Positions 13,960 to 25,621 of a stretch of 64,000 nt of DNA are shown here, piece after piece (within the stretch, counting starts at the first letter, position 1; the number at the start of each line of letters is the position of its first letter). The position numbers were made by a program, and so were the translations under genes. The notes under the pieces are model-generated. The model saw nothing but the letters and a program-made list of their open reading frames with translations, was not told the DNA's origin and did not search any database. Source of the DNA: Branchiostoma floridae (Eukaryota > Chordata > Leptocardii > Amphioxiformes > Branchiostomatidae); assembly GCF_000003815.2 (NCBI RefSeq), contig NC_049992.1, positions 10,846,944-10,910,943 on the forward strand, in the 5' to 3' direction.

Positions 13960-14643
13960 TCAACGGTCTTCTACGGGTTCTAGACAAGCTCGATATTTAA
14001 CTTTGTCTTCATTGGAGTCGCTGGTCTCCACAGTTTTGGTGACGTAAACTCGGTATTTTACATTGTTTCCGCCCAAGTATTTACATCTCGTCTGCATGTC
14101 GTAGATAATGTCCGACTCCTCCGAGTTCAAGGTCACCCCTACGCAGAAGATTTTCACGGGTCCCGAGTTTGACATTGATATGTGGCTGATTCTAGCCTTG
14201 GGTATGATGCACTTGGCTTCTCCGAAGGTCTCCAGGTCCTTTGGGCATGTGCAGTGACCTCCGGGGTCATCGGGGTCACAGGCCACGTCCATCTGACAGC
14301 TGACGACGTGTAAATTCTGCAGCCTGCCCTTGCCCCGCACGCCGTCTGCCTGAGTCTGGTCGCCGAAGGATCGTGCGTAGCGATGCCGAACGGGCAAAGT
14401 CTCGTCAAGTTCCAGCGGAGACTTCACGAGACTCACGTTTGCGCTGGTCACGTGAACGTACCTCTCGTACACTATCCTTGTACTTCTGTCGGCCAGCACT
14501 CGGGCATCCACGCGAGAGTGATGAATCGGGGTGAGTTGGAGGCTCCTTGCTGTGTTTTCGTGGGGCAGACAAGGTGCTTGGATCAGGCCCAGCAGCACGC
14601 CGAAAATCCAATGAACAATCTTCATACTTGACCGCAGAGGCAT
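13960..14643 (-). CDS. secreted cysteine-rich proprotein, family unknown
   Basis: A single intact frame of 227 codons ending in TGA at 13960-13962. The second Met (residue 7) begins MKIVHWIFGVLLGLIQA, a clear signal peptide with cleavage likely near residue 25-27. An N-glycosylation sequon (NVS) lies at 69-71. A basic run, R86-H-R-Y-A-R91, matches a furin-like RxRxxR pattern and would separate a propeptide from the C-terminal part. Eight cysteines follow at about 116, 122, 131, 133, 145, 167, 187 and 220, an even number suited to four disulfides. CxxxxxC and CxC spacings surround an acidic-Gly loop (DPDDPGG). I do not recognise the family. The layout fits a secreted growth-factor-like or defence peptide, but that is inference. 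The frame may be single-exon or the last exon. GC is higher than in the flanks, which supports coding. Confidence 0.6.
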   Translation of the reverse strand: MPLRSSMKIVHWIFGVLLGLIQAPCLPHENTARSLQLTPIHHSRVDARVLADRSTRIVYERYVHVTSANVSLVKSPLELDETLPVRHRYARSFGDQTQADGVRGKGRLQNLHVVSCQMDVACDPDDPGGHCTCPKDLETFGEAKCIIPKARISHISMSNSGPVKIFCVGVTLNSEESDIIYDMQTRCKYLGGNNVKYRVYVTKTVETSDSNEDKVKYRACLEPVEDR

Positions 14644-15851
14644 TTTTCTTCCCGACGTCCCCTCTCTAGCTTGATGAACGACCTACGAGAAAAGAAGGCA
14701 ATACATCCGGCTGAGCAAACGTCATCATCTCATTTGTCTTCCTCAAAGAACCAGGTGCAATTTATCTGCACAGGAAACGCTTCTATGAATGACATCTCTC
14801 CTCATATCAAGCAAATCATGACTGCCTATATGTTTGATCATGCCTTGTGTCACTGACGTAGATCTTAGCTAAAATTCACAAGGACAATATTACTGGGTTA
14901 TAAAGTTCATCACTTGTCAGTTGTACACAATATATCATCGCTACAGAGGGACGACTTCAGCCGCTCAGGGTAGACTAAATTGTCGTACTCCTTGGAAGAG
15001 ATACAGACTTATTTCCCAACAGAGAAATAAGGCAATAAGCATATAGTGTGTTGCATGGGGACTGTAAAAGCAACAGGGATGAGAGAATACCATGATAAAA
15101 CTTATTGAAATGCTCCTAGGGATCTGTGGAAGCCATGCGAGCTATACAAGTGTTTGGCTTCAGTTCCGTGATGGAAGATGCTTCGTGGTGCATAAGATCT
15201 GAATGAAGAGCAAATTTCGTAATGTTTATTTTGTGATATTTCTGAACTCCTTTTTTAAAGTTTTCTTAATTTTTATTTGCACAAAAGTAGCCTCATATGC
15301 AGTACAGAGAAATGGGTAAGATGAGAACAATGTGCAGTATGAGAGAAGAAGCCTACAAGGCTCATGCTAAGCCTCCTCCCTCAAATTAATCATAGTACTA
15401 ACGAGATAATTATAGAATTAATCAACAGAAAGAAAGAACACTAATGTAGATCAATGATAAACCAAAGGAGCTTCTCTAGATGAACTTCACTCTTGCACGT
15501 GTCAATTTGCTTCCCGTTCCCCTGATAACCTTAGTGCTTTATTCATCGTTGTTAGAAAGAGGCAATTAGCTGAGAGTTACTGCGCCTGCCTACTTTGCCC
15601 GCGGCCTTCCCGTCTTGAAGAAAAACCGGGTGTACGGGTCATCACTGCTGCTAATTTAGCCCAGGCACAGCGGCGAGCATCAAAGACGCGGCCGGCAGCC
15701 CTATATAGTCCGCTCGATCAATGCTGGATATGAAGTGTTTCATCAATCGCCTCTGACCCGACAGACCTCCGAAGAGATCGCGAGCAAATCCGGCGTACCT
15801 CGTACCTTATTAACGTGAGGGAATCACTTCAATTGATCGCCCAAGGACCGG

Positions 15852-15860
15852 ACTATAAAA
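15852..15860 (+). promoter_or_regulatory. possible TATA box
   Basis: TATAAAAAA sits in a GC-richer setting (CCGGACTATAAAAAAGGCGC). About 115 bases downstream an ATG at 15974 opens a 102-codon frame (MASRMARKAG...). The spacing suits a core promoter, but no downstream exon could be joined and the frame looks non-coding after about 35 codons. Low confidence. Confidence 0.2.
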
Positions 15861-17302
15861 AAGGCGCTCAATGTCGGATTCCATCACCGATCGAATCAAC
15901 CAGAAGGCAGCAGGATTTCCTCTCAAAAGAATCTGGCGTGCATCGAATTACGGGCTAATTTTCGATTAAACGGATGGCGTCTCGCATGGCTCGCAAAGCA
16001 GGGCTGTTAATCAAGTTTTCAGACGATCCTCTGCCATGTTTTGCCCCATGCCTTCCCCTCTACTTCTTCTCAATAATTAGCAGGTACGTCTGCTTTGTCC
16101 TAAATCTGTTCAGGTCTTCTCTCACACCTGCCATACCCGGCCCCGAGTCCCCTGTAGCGTTACCCCCCCTACCACCGCACGATGTGATGGATGCTTACTG
16201 GGGCTCTGGCATGATACCCAATACTCACATAAATCAAAATCGAAAGGAAAGTCTCCAACCAAATCTCCGTAATAGGCAGTAGCATCAGGTTTGAGTTCTC
16301 TGAGGGACCCCCACTCCATTACCTGACCTCTGACCGTTATCCAACTCAAGGGATCATTTCAAGGGGTTTCTCGTTAATCTATATTGGATATCTCTTTGTG
16401 AAAACTATTTCCAGCTCGAGAGGACCTTCCGTGACCCTTTTCTCTCTCGAACTTCACCATGAGAGATAAGAAGAGAAAGGCTCTCAAACTTGTTAAGTTA
16501 CGGATCGGGAAGTAGAGCTTCATCGGAAAACAAACTTCACATCATCAAGTCCCAATTCCGTCCACCAAATGAGTTAACACCCACATGCATGAAAACATAA
16601 ACCACCCATTACACAGAGTTATGACAGTTTTATCTATTTTAATTAGTATGTAGATGTCTAGAAACTCGTTTCTTTAGTTCATAAGATGTGAGAAAAATAT
16701 CTCTGTAGTGAATTGAAAAAAAGTCTTTGTAGTGAGACCTTCGTTCAAACAACAAATAGTTTCTTTTGTTTACCATTGTCAAACAAGAACCGAAACATGT
16801 TAGAGGTAATACACCGGCATTAGAAATATGTTTAGCATTCAGGCCATATTTCCGGTCCGTTTTACCATTAGAAGATAAGAACATCATCTGCTTCACCCGT
16901 CTGACGTTAGTCTGTGGTGTGAGACTGCCGCACCATTAGTTAACAGTATTAGCTCCTTCAGCACCAAGGACAGGGGCAGCGCTGTTCCCGCCCTGGCGTC
17001 TGTACAATTTGTTCTCAGAGGACGGGACCACCCAGTGTGAAGAAAAATGGAAGGGTCAATGAATGAGTGAATGAACCACATAGACTTCTATCGAAGGGTT
17101 ATCAAGGACTAATACATTGTTTTGATATTGGTAGAAAATATTCATATTTCTCTCTAAACTATTTCGTTGTTTCCTAAAAGCACTGCAGCAACTCTCAGCT
17201 TGAAAACCTAGTAAGGTTCGTCTTAGAAAAATATGTGGCTTTTGACAACACTTTTCTCATTGTTACTTGCGTATTGATTTTTAAAAGGCCTAACTACTCA
17301 GG

Positions 17303-17505
17303 TCGTGTGGCGTAACGGCAGGGTGTTTGGTCTCAAACTTAGACGTCCTGGGTTCGAATCCGTTGCTATGCCACCGATTTTATGCCCTTGGGAAATGCAC
17401 TTAACGATTTATTCCACAGTTCAGGGGGAAATGAGTACAGAACTTCTCGGAAAGGGCGTTAAATGGAGGTCCCTTGTTTTAGGAGACCTAACAAAAACCT
17501 AGAGT
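17303..17505 (+). repeat. tRNA-derived SINE
   Basis: The head looks like a Leu-type tRNA: an A-box-like GTGGCGTAACGG, a CAA anticodon-like triplet in TCTCAAACTTAGA, and a perfect B box GGTTCGAATCC. It is followed by a non-tRNA body with TTGGGAAATGCACTTAA and GGGGAAATGAGTAC, sequence typical of deuterostome SINE cores. The acceptor stem does not close with CCA-ready pairing, so this is a SINE, not a functional tRNA gene. Confidence 0.65.
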
Positions 17506-19608
17506 CCTGGTCGCACCTTGGCAATACTATCGTATTGGGGTCTTTTCAGTTAGTACCAAATGACAGCCATTCCATACCCTTGAGATTTAGCCACACCCAT
17601 TGTAAGCTCCTCGCAATTCAGCCCCTGGCTGCAAAGATAGAGTATTCGGCCCATCCAATGATAATAACACACAAGATAAAGGCCTCTAAAGGCAACTTAC
17701 ATCTAAGACAGATGAAGATATGCTGCCAAATTCTGTTGTGTTATGTTGTAGATAAACGATTGCCGCTATCATTCTGGTAGAACTGCAATCCATCATTGTC
17801 AATTCAGGGACAAACAGAATTATTCATCATTCTCCATTCTAATCAATGAAAAAAATGAATCACATTTAAGCCTTGGCCAATGAGAAAAGCTTGGGGCGGA
17901 TAGAAAAAAAATCCTCAGCACCAAACCTCAGCGCCTGTGACAAATATAGAAAAGAAAACATTTGCAGTTATTATTACAGCGTCGTCAAACTCGTATGTGT
18001 TCGTTTTATTGCTCTGTTTACAATGAACGCTTCATATTTGAAGACCATTTTAACGACATATTTTACGCCTGCTTATGTTTTATTGGATAGTGCTTAAACT
18101 GTTCTGTTACGAGACTTTCAAAACAAGACTTCACTTTCCTCACGAGCCTATGCCCCAGGTTTAGCTCTCTAGTAAAATCTAATGATTTATTCCCATTGTA
18201 AGTGGCCTGGGCCCGGCTTGTAAAAACTCCGGACCTGCCACGCCCGTGCGCAACCTCTATTAATTACCCTTTACACACACATCAAGCTCCATCGATCTCC
18301 TAGGATCACAGGTCAACACATAACACATCATATAGCACGGCCTTCCCGACTCACCCCACAACCTTAGGGCACCCGCCTGTAATTAGGTCTCGTTAGAACC
18401 ACAAACGCAATCGGTTGCCGAGCCACAAACGGCTCGCTCTGTCTGATCGAATTGCAAGCACTTAGTATGCATAGAAAGTTCTCATCTAAACAATTACGGC
18501 AATTCCTTTTTGCATGAATAGGTAAGTATAAAGGGAGGGAAACAGTTGCCGGAGGTCTGCCCGTGTCTATTGATTGGCGATTGTTGGAGAGTAATGGAGA
18601 TTGATCATGTGGATGTGCGGTAGAAGTTTCTTATGTATATAATCAAGTACGTAAAAGCTTTTTCGGTATAACGGATCGTTTCTGGGTATGACGGCTTTGC
18701 CTTTTCTATGATCTCCCTTAGGTCAGAATAATTGGAACATACGTGTCATCTCGGAGATAATGAAGCTTGTAAAATCATATGTTACGGTTTAATGGCCATA
18801 ACGTTTACATGTTTTAGAATATCGTTTAAGATCTAAAAGTAGACGAAGAATAAACACAAGCCGTTTTTTATGCAGATAGGTTTGGAGCATTCACTAACGG
18901 CATAGAATGGCCGCTACATGTCTACTGATAAGCGCTCTAGTGTCGACCGTAAAAAAGGCAAACGGACTGGTGTCAAGAAAGTTCCTTATGAAGAATTGCG
19001 GGGCAACATCTGAAAAATTAAACTCAACGTTTATCACTGCTTCATCAACGATTGCGTTAATATAGCTTCGTCACAGGAGAGCACATGCTGTCATACAGTG
19101 GTTGAGAGGCGGAACACAGATGTTCCTTAAACTACGTAAGTCACCTTCGCTCTTTTTCCGAGATGATTTAATGCGTTGCATAATGTTGGCAAGACTGGCT
19201 GCGAATGACACTGCTTCTCTGAGGAGTCTACTTGCTATTAGAAAGATGTCAGCACGGGGGGTGGGCGGGGCAAGGCTGTCAATCCAAAACACACACCGCT
19301 GAACTACGACAATCGCAGCGTGTCGTCTGCAGAGGTTGCCATCAATTCTGGAATGTTTGTATCGTTTTAAAAACTATACGTGATTGTGTTACAGCTTTTA
19401 GGCGACATCTCCTGGGTCTTTTGAAAGTCTTTTTTTATGACAATGAATACAGCACTGTAGATGTAATAACAACCACATGAGGCTTACACCGCAGTCAAGT
19501 ACATAATGTGTACCTAACGTGGCCTACCCTAACAAACTACTGATCTGTTTGTTCTTACTAAAACACATTCATATGGGAGGCAAGCATGAACCCCAGCACT
19601 GTCTTAAG

Positions 19609-19823
19609 GTAGACTCTTACTACACTTGTGGCACCTGTGCGACACTGCGGGGTTCGTAGATGACTCAACGAATTTCAAAGATAAAGAACGAATTTTCTTC
19701 CGTTTTTGTATTTTGTTGTCATACTTTTACCTATTACGCAATATCTAAATTATTAGAAATCGCGAAAATAACAAAACAGTAAACCAACCCCGCAGTGCCG
19801 CATGGGTGCCCCAGTGAGTCCAA
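19609..19823. repeat. MITE family B copy 1
   Basis: The left terminus GGTAGACTCTTACTACACTT and the right terminus (reverse complement GTTGGACTCACTGGGGCACC) are related inverted ends, each followed by GCGGCACTGCGGGG-type sequence. The interior contains AAAGAACGAATTTTCTTCCG and is shared, in inverted orientation, with 47994-48217. About 215 bp, no coding capacity. Confidence 0.75.
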
Positions 19824-19970
19824 CTTTACCACTTGATACATAATGTAATCAAACACCACATGGTGTCTGTTCCCTTTAAATCACTAGTAACCATGGTAAC
19901 GGCCGACTGGTCCAGGTCATTGACCTTATTTATTTGCAGAAGAAGTAGAGGTAAACACAAACATAATTTA

Positions 19971-19986
19971 CCCCCCCCCCCCCCCC
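19971..19986 (+). repeat. poly-C run (16 C)
   Basis: Sixteen consecutive C bases followed by TCGACC. It is a mononucleotide run likely to vary in length, and a likely place for sequencing error. Confidence 0.9.
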
Positions 19987-22900
19987 TCGACCTTTCAGGT
20001 GCTACTATACACTACCAGCATACTGATTCACACTATTTGTTTCACACATTGCTTACAAGTAATATAAAGGAAAACCATATAGGATTATTGATGGGCATGT
20101 CACCATAGCAAAAGCGCATGTACAAAATTGATTAACCGATGGTCGACTCATAGCTTGTAAATATCTGGGGCAAGTAACCCCTTGGTTATTTTGGTAGAGT
20201 GCGGTTATGATGTTATGCTATAATCTGTGAGTTAAACAAAGAATGTGGTTATACTGTGCATCACAAGATGTACAAAAACACTACTTTTAAAAAAGCTGTT
20301 GAAGTATTCTATATGAATTATGTGTGGCATAAGTCTCCTCTTCAGATGAAGCCGTACCGAGTGTATTATTGATGTGAAGCGACTTCCGCCGAGATCAAAG
20401 AATGTACGCCTATCGGGACTGATTGTATTGTCAGTGTTTCCATCAAGCTTGTGCTGAAATACATGCATGCATGTATATCAAGCAAGCAGATAACTTCTCT
20501 GAATCTACGGCCGTCAAACTTTTATTCTTGATCTCTTGAAATGAGTCTTGGACAGAAATTAGCACCACATTCGTAACGCAAACAATAGACAGCAAAATAG
20601 GGGAGATAAATCAATGAAATTTGTGCCCATTAAAAAGTAATGAGCAATGTTATTGTAGATACTTGATAGTTATTGATAGTCACATTAACAAGGACAACTA
20701 AATGAAAGTCCCATAATTGCACGTTCATTTTTCCATTCCACAACAGAGATTCCTTTGCCATAATATTTGTAACATTAAGCCCCTTTCAGACTCGAATGAC
20801 CACTAAACATTTCGTTATTTTGTGTCAAGATGACTGGGGCATACAATGTACTGTGTTTTAATCGGATCAAAATTCAAACAATAAGTATATCTGATTTTCC
20901 TTCCATCAGATATTTTCATACACACATATTAGGAAGTGATTTGAAATGGTTTCCTTTGTCACCCCTCCAATCCTTACTGGTTCGTCCCTAATAAACGTAG
21001 TAGTACGATATTACCATCGGCATTAACTATTTACATAGTAAGATTGAAGACCCCGAAAGTTTGGACATCAATCTCAGCGACTGTACTTTTCCACAGACCG
21101 CTATCAGCTGTCATGGCGTCCTCTCTCTTTAAACACTTTTCCTCAAAGGTTAGCAAACTTTTTCAAAGGTCAAACAACTCTCATCGCTCAGTTCATCTCA
21201 AGCTACCTATCAGAGTTCGGCGAAGGAGGCAATTTCTCATACAATTCGATCGCGCAAGACTTTAATTGCGTCCACAAAGACAACAAAGAGAGTGGCAGAT
21301 TGAACCAATAGGTCAAGTGGACGTGCACAACCATTTTTACTAGATTGGCAATTTCGCGTTTAAAGGGAAGCTGGCCTTTAAATTGGAGTGCGAGGATTCG
21401 TCTCATTCAGAAGTGCTGTAAACAGGCTGATTAGCCGCTGTAATACAGCCGGTAATAATGGTGAGGATCCTATTTGTTTTCCGTCAGCACTAGGATGTGA
21501 AATTGCCTCGTTGACCTCATTTTTCACAGAAAATGGATGAAAAAACAGAATTCCAAATATTTGGGTTGCCGTAAATTACCGGCTTGGCACAGTTGTCAAT
21601 GATGGAGTACACAGCTCAGCTAGCTGTCAATACTTAATACTAACAGCGCCTTACCACTTGGATTCCCGGACAAAATTAGTGGGCAGGAAATATATGGTTT
21701 CTAGCGAGGTGCTCTGCTATTCATTGTTGGCAGTTTGATCAATGACAGCCGTTGGTCGACTAAGGCGCGCGGGTTTAGGTTCGGATTGGTCGACTAACGC
21801 GCCAGAAAATTGTCACAAATGAGGCTTTTAACTGTGCCTTCAGGGCGCGGTGTGAACCTGCCAGCTCACTGGTCACATTCTTCTACAAGTCCGGTATGTC
21901 GTGCAGAATTCAAACACGTCCCAATTAGGCAGAAAGGCGTGAATTCCTTCTAGTTCCGTGATTCAGATTCAGTGTATGATTCAGATTTGAAGTGACACAT
22001 TTTGTACAGTTGCGTAAAACGGATAAAGAGTAACAAGAAATAACAAGAAACAAAGCCGCACAGCTATTGTCCATATTTCAACCCCATTATCGTTTTAAAG
22101 TAAATAAAAAGATCTACTATCTGCAGTAGGAAAGGAAGCTCTAGATAGATGAGCATTTGTATTAACCAATACATAACAGAAAAAACAACTGTAAAATGAG
22201 TCCACGTCCTCGACAGACAGCAGCGCATCGCAAAAACATCTATGTATAGCAGAAGCAATTGAGCGAAAAATAAATTTTCATCCAAAAGTAACGAATAGCT
22301 TTAAGAAAATGATATCTTGTATATAAAGCTGGGCACATACAACGTCGTGTTGTAATAATGGTGACCGACAAGCGAAGGATAGGACAGCAAGCTCACCATG
22401 TTTAAGAATAGGACAGGTTGGTAAGAATGTTAACATTAGGTACGGAGGTTGGTACAGAAGCGATTGCATTACTAAAGCCCAACTGCGCCATTCCCAACTA
22501 CGTTATTACTGTAACAATAGCAATGCGCAAAAAGATGATCAAGGACTTATATTCAAACAATATGATGTTGAAAAAAAACGTGAAGAACACACCAGTTCCC
22601 CGCTGAATCCCCACGTGGCTCCACGGTACAGCCACCCCCTCCTACCGCCCGTCTGCCCACAGTCCTACCTGCCTCCGCCCCAGACAGCCGCTAGTCACCG
22701 ATGATCGACACCGTCTCTACTACGACTCTCGTATGATCGAACGCAGTCGTAGCGCTCAGCTATTCCACCTTCGTTATCATCTCCTTATTTACCGACCTTT
22801 TTCCCGACCGATATCAAATTTCTCTGGTGAATTAAATCCGCCATATACTACAACTTAGGCTGAAGGAATCGATCCTTAGGAGGAGACCTATTTCTGGCTT

Positions 22901-24108
22901 AGTGCCAGCACCCATGCGGGGATTGTTCTGTGAACGATGATTGTAGTTACGCCTCTCTCCGCGCTCATGAAGGAAGCACACCATGAGGTCTGCGGAAAAC
23001 ACAACAGGGACTATCGTGAGGAAGGAGTCTTTTAACGTAGCCAGGGTGATTAAGCAGAGATTTGATTAATGTTCGTTACTCTAAAGTCAATCTGTCTTAC
23101 ATAGCATGCCTTTCGTATGAGTCTTTTAGGATCAGACTCGGAAAATAAAATCCAAAACACTCAAATCGAAAGCATATTTGCTTAATGTATCGAGTATGCG
23201 CCTGTAAATCCCTTATACGGCGATGGCAATGTGACGAACTCAAAGGCGTTTAAGGGGCTACAGAGGTGAAAACAAATGTCATCTTCCCCCAGATTTGATC
23301 CTTAAGCTTGATGGTTTTGAGATGAATGAGAGATAATATGTGGTCTGGATGCCAGTATGATGGCAGTCTGTTTCGATATTCTGCTATGCGAGGACAAGTG
23401 TGGCATTTCTTCATTGCCAGTCTCTTGGTCCATTACACCCCCTTTCCCCGACCAGAGACAAGAAAATCCTATTAGGGAAGCAGCATATGTGCACACAGGA
23501 CGGAATACAAAGCAGCAAGATCACCAAAGTGGCCTTTACGAACCAAGAAAACAGCAAGACATTTTCGTCGTGTTATTGTATTATCTCCAATTTCTCATTC
23601 TGGGTCAGCTAAGTGTCCCAGATGCGCTATGTTAAGGCAATTGGCATTTCTGGGGCAAACGTCATTGTCTGTAACAAGAATTCCCATGTTCATGTCTTAC
23701 CAGGAAAGCACCAAGACATTTCCTAGATTTTGTTATTTCCAATTGCAGTCCCTCTGTGAAGTAAGTTTTACAACGCTTAGAGTCGACGTTTCTGGGGGAA
23801 ACACAATTTCATCGCTTTCGCATATCGTCACTGCATAGCTTTGAAACAGCAATATAGATATATGTAGGAACATTACAACCACTATATTTCCAATTAGCCA
23901 AATATTAGTAAAAGATTCAGAATACAAGCTCATTGTCAACAATACCAGGTAGCTTGCTTTCAAGTGTGTTTAATCTGATCTTGTCTGTACAAAGTTTACC
24001 TAGTTTCATTAATGCGCCCGCAGAAAGGAAAGGAAAGATTGAGATTTCGTTTCAAAGAAACGCGTAGTAGCTAGGGAAAGATGTGCAAATTACGCTTCTG
24101 TACTGTGT

Positions 24109-24205
24109 CTGAAAGAAAGAAAGAATGATAAATAGAAAGGCAAAAGAAACACAAAGAAAGAAAGACCAACAGAGAAAAAGAAAGAGAGAGATACATAAAG
24201 CAAAA
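24109..24205. repeat. GAAA/GA-rich low-complexity tract
   Basis: A purine-rich stretch with repeated AAAGAAAG and GAGAGAGA units on the plus strand. The long minus-strand frames here (24052-24338) are hydrophobic only because they translate CTTT repeats. Confidence 0.75.
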
Positions 24206-25042
24206 GATTGAGCTCGATGCTGACTAACAAGAGAGTCCATTGGAGGGAAGTAACTCGAACAAAAGCCATAAGCAAGATACAAGAAAGCAAAAACAGACCG
24301 AAATTCAATTGCAGTAATGGTATTCTTACCTTTACCACCCCTAATAGGTTAGTTAGTCTCAGCTTCTAAAGAGATCGTGCCCCAGAATTAGAGACGTCGC
24401 GATTTCTGTGGGAATCTAACAGCTTGTTTCCCACATGAGCGCTAATGGCTGGCGGCGTAGCTCCTCAGCTCGGGCGTGTAGCTTCATCAGAACCCTCTCT
24501 AGGGGATGAAAGGTCGCCCATTTAAAGATCAAAGAAATGAAGATCAAATGGGAATGTCCCGCTCAATTCCAGACGTTGGGATTTCCAATACGTCAAGATC
24601 ATGGATTACCGCTTAGAGAGGGCATCTTTTTATATACATCATAGGATTTATCTTATTCAAATACAATGTGATCACTTAAGGGCAATAGCCAATATAGTTT
24701 TTAAGTCATAATCTTTTTTCCGACTGCGCGACAGAGGCCGGCGGTACATGGGAATGAATAGGCGATCATGTATAACTATTTTTCGGTAATCATCTGTTTG
24801 CGGCAGTAATGAAGACTGAGCGGTTAAACGCGGGCGCGCTAGAAATTGAGGTTATCAACACTAGATTACGAATTAAAACCGTGACGTGGTGATTTCCAAC
24901 TGCCGTTTTCCCCCCCTGACTTTTAAGATTTGATGCCCATCAGGTACAAAGTACGCCGTAAGTCATTCTCTATGTATGGCCTTCTTAGTTCGATCTCCAG
25001 CTTTCCCTTTCATCGGCCACTCCATCGATTCTAATCAGTGTT

Positions 25043-25621
25043 TCAAAGATCGCCAATTTCCCGCAGAATTTGCTCGCCCCAGCCGTTCTCAGTTAAAACA
25101 TACACGCCGGGACAGATGCTCGCGTCAAGCCTGGGTAGGTGAATAAATGGAAAAGACACGGGCTGCCGGTCGTAGATCGATCGGCAGACGATCCCCCTAC
25201 GCGCGCTCTTCCGGCGTCCCGCCTCCGCTGCTTCCCTTGATACTCGTCCGCACCTTTCTGAATTCCCCCTGTCTCGAACCGTCCCTTTGAAACATAACCG
25301 CAATTACAAACGAAGCGCTGATATACGAGAAAAGCCGAGACCGCCAGCCTCCGAAACGGCGTTGTTGTTAAAAGAGACGAAACATTCGGTCAGGCCAATT
25401 CTGTTCATCAGTAGCCTGGCAGTAGACAGGAATGGAGTTACACTTACAGTTTGAGAGGCGTCACAGTTGGTGCATACACGCCTCCTGACGGATTGGCAGC
25501 TCCCAGCGTTAGGGTCGAGAACTTCTCGGCAACCCCCTGCGTCGTCTCTGAGGCCAGCAGCGGGCTCCCGTCTGCGCTTTCAGTGATCTTCGCTGGCAGA
25601 AATATGCTCCCTCGGTCTATT
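25043..25621 (-). CDS. 3' end of unidentified gene (two exons)
   Basis: Two minus-strand exons fit together. Exon 25621-25448 (174 bp) follows the acceptor TTTTCCTAG, begins by completing a codon, stays open for 57 codons and ends CT|GTAAGT (phase 2). Exon 25130-25043 (88 bp) follows the acceptor CCTACCCAG, completes that codon as CTG (Leu) and runs 28 further sense codons to TGA. The first exon has no cysteine and contains IFLPAKITESADGSPLLAS and a Pro/Gly-rich end. The second reads ICPGVYVLTENGWGEQIL and then a short acidic end. I recognise no domain. Upstream exons must exist at higher coordinates but were not identified. The frame at 25660-25860 is open, but its end does not match in phase. 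Alternatively either exon could be chance; the strong donor and phase agreement argue against this for the first. Confidence 0.4.

Larger units (their letters stand above)
14644..25042. other. gene-poor stretch, no supported gene
   Basis: About 10 kb without a defensible gene model. It contains a TATA-like motif near 15852, a tRNA-headed SINE at 17303-17505, MITE family B at 19609-19823, a run of 16 C at 19971-19986 and an A/G-rich tract at 24109-24205. Open frames here are short, overlap on both strands and lack paired splice sites. Confidence 0.5.

Noticed and set aside
17305-17502. Functional tRNA-Leu gene
   Set aside because: The A and B boxes are good, but the acceptor stem does not pair and a SINE body follows.
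24052-24338. Two hydrophobic minus-strand frames as membrane proteins
   Set aside because: They translate a CTTT/CTCT simple repeat in two frames.
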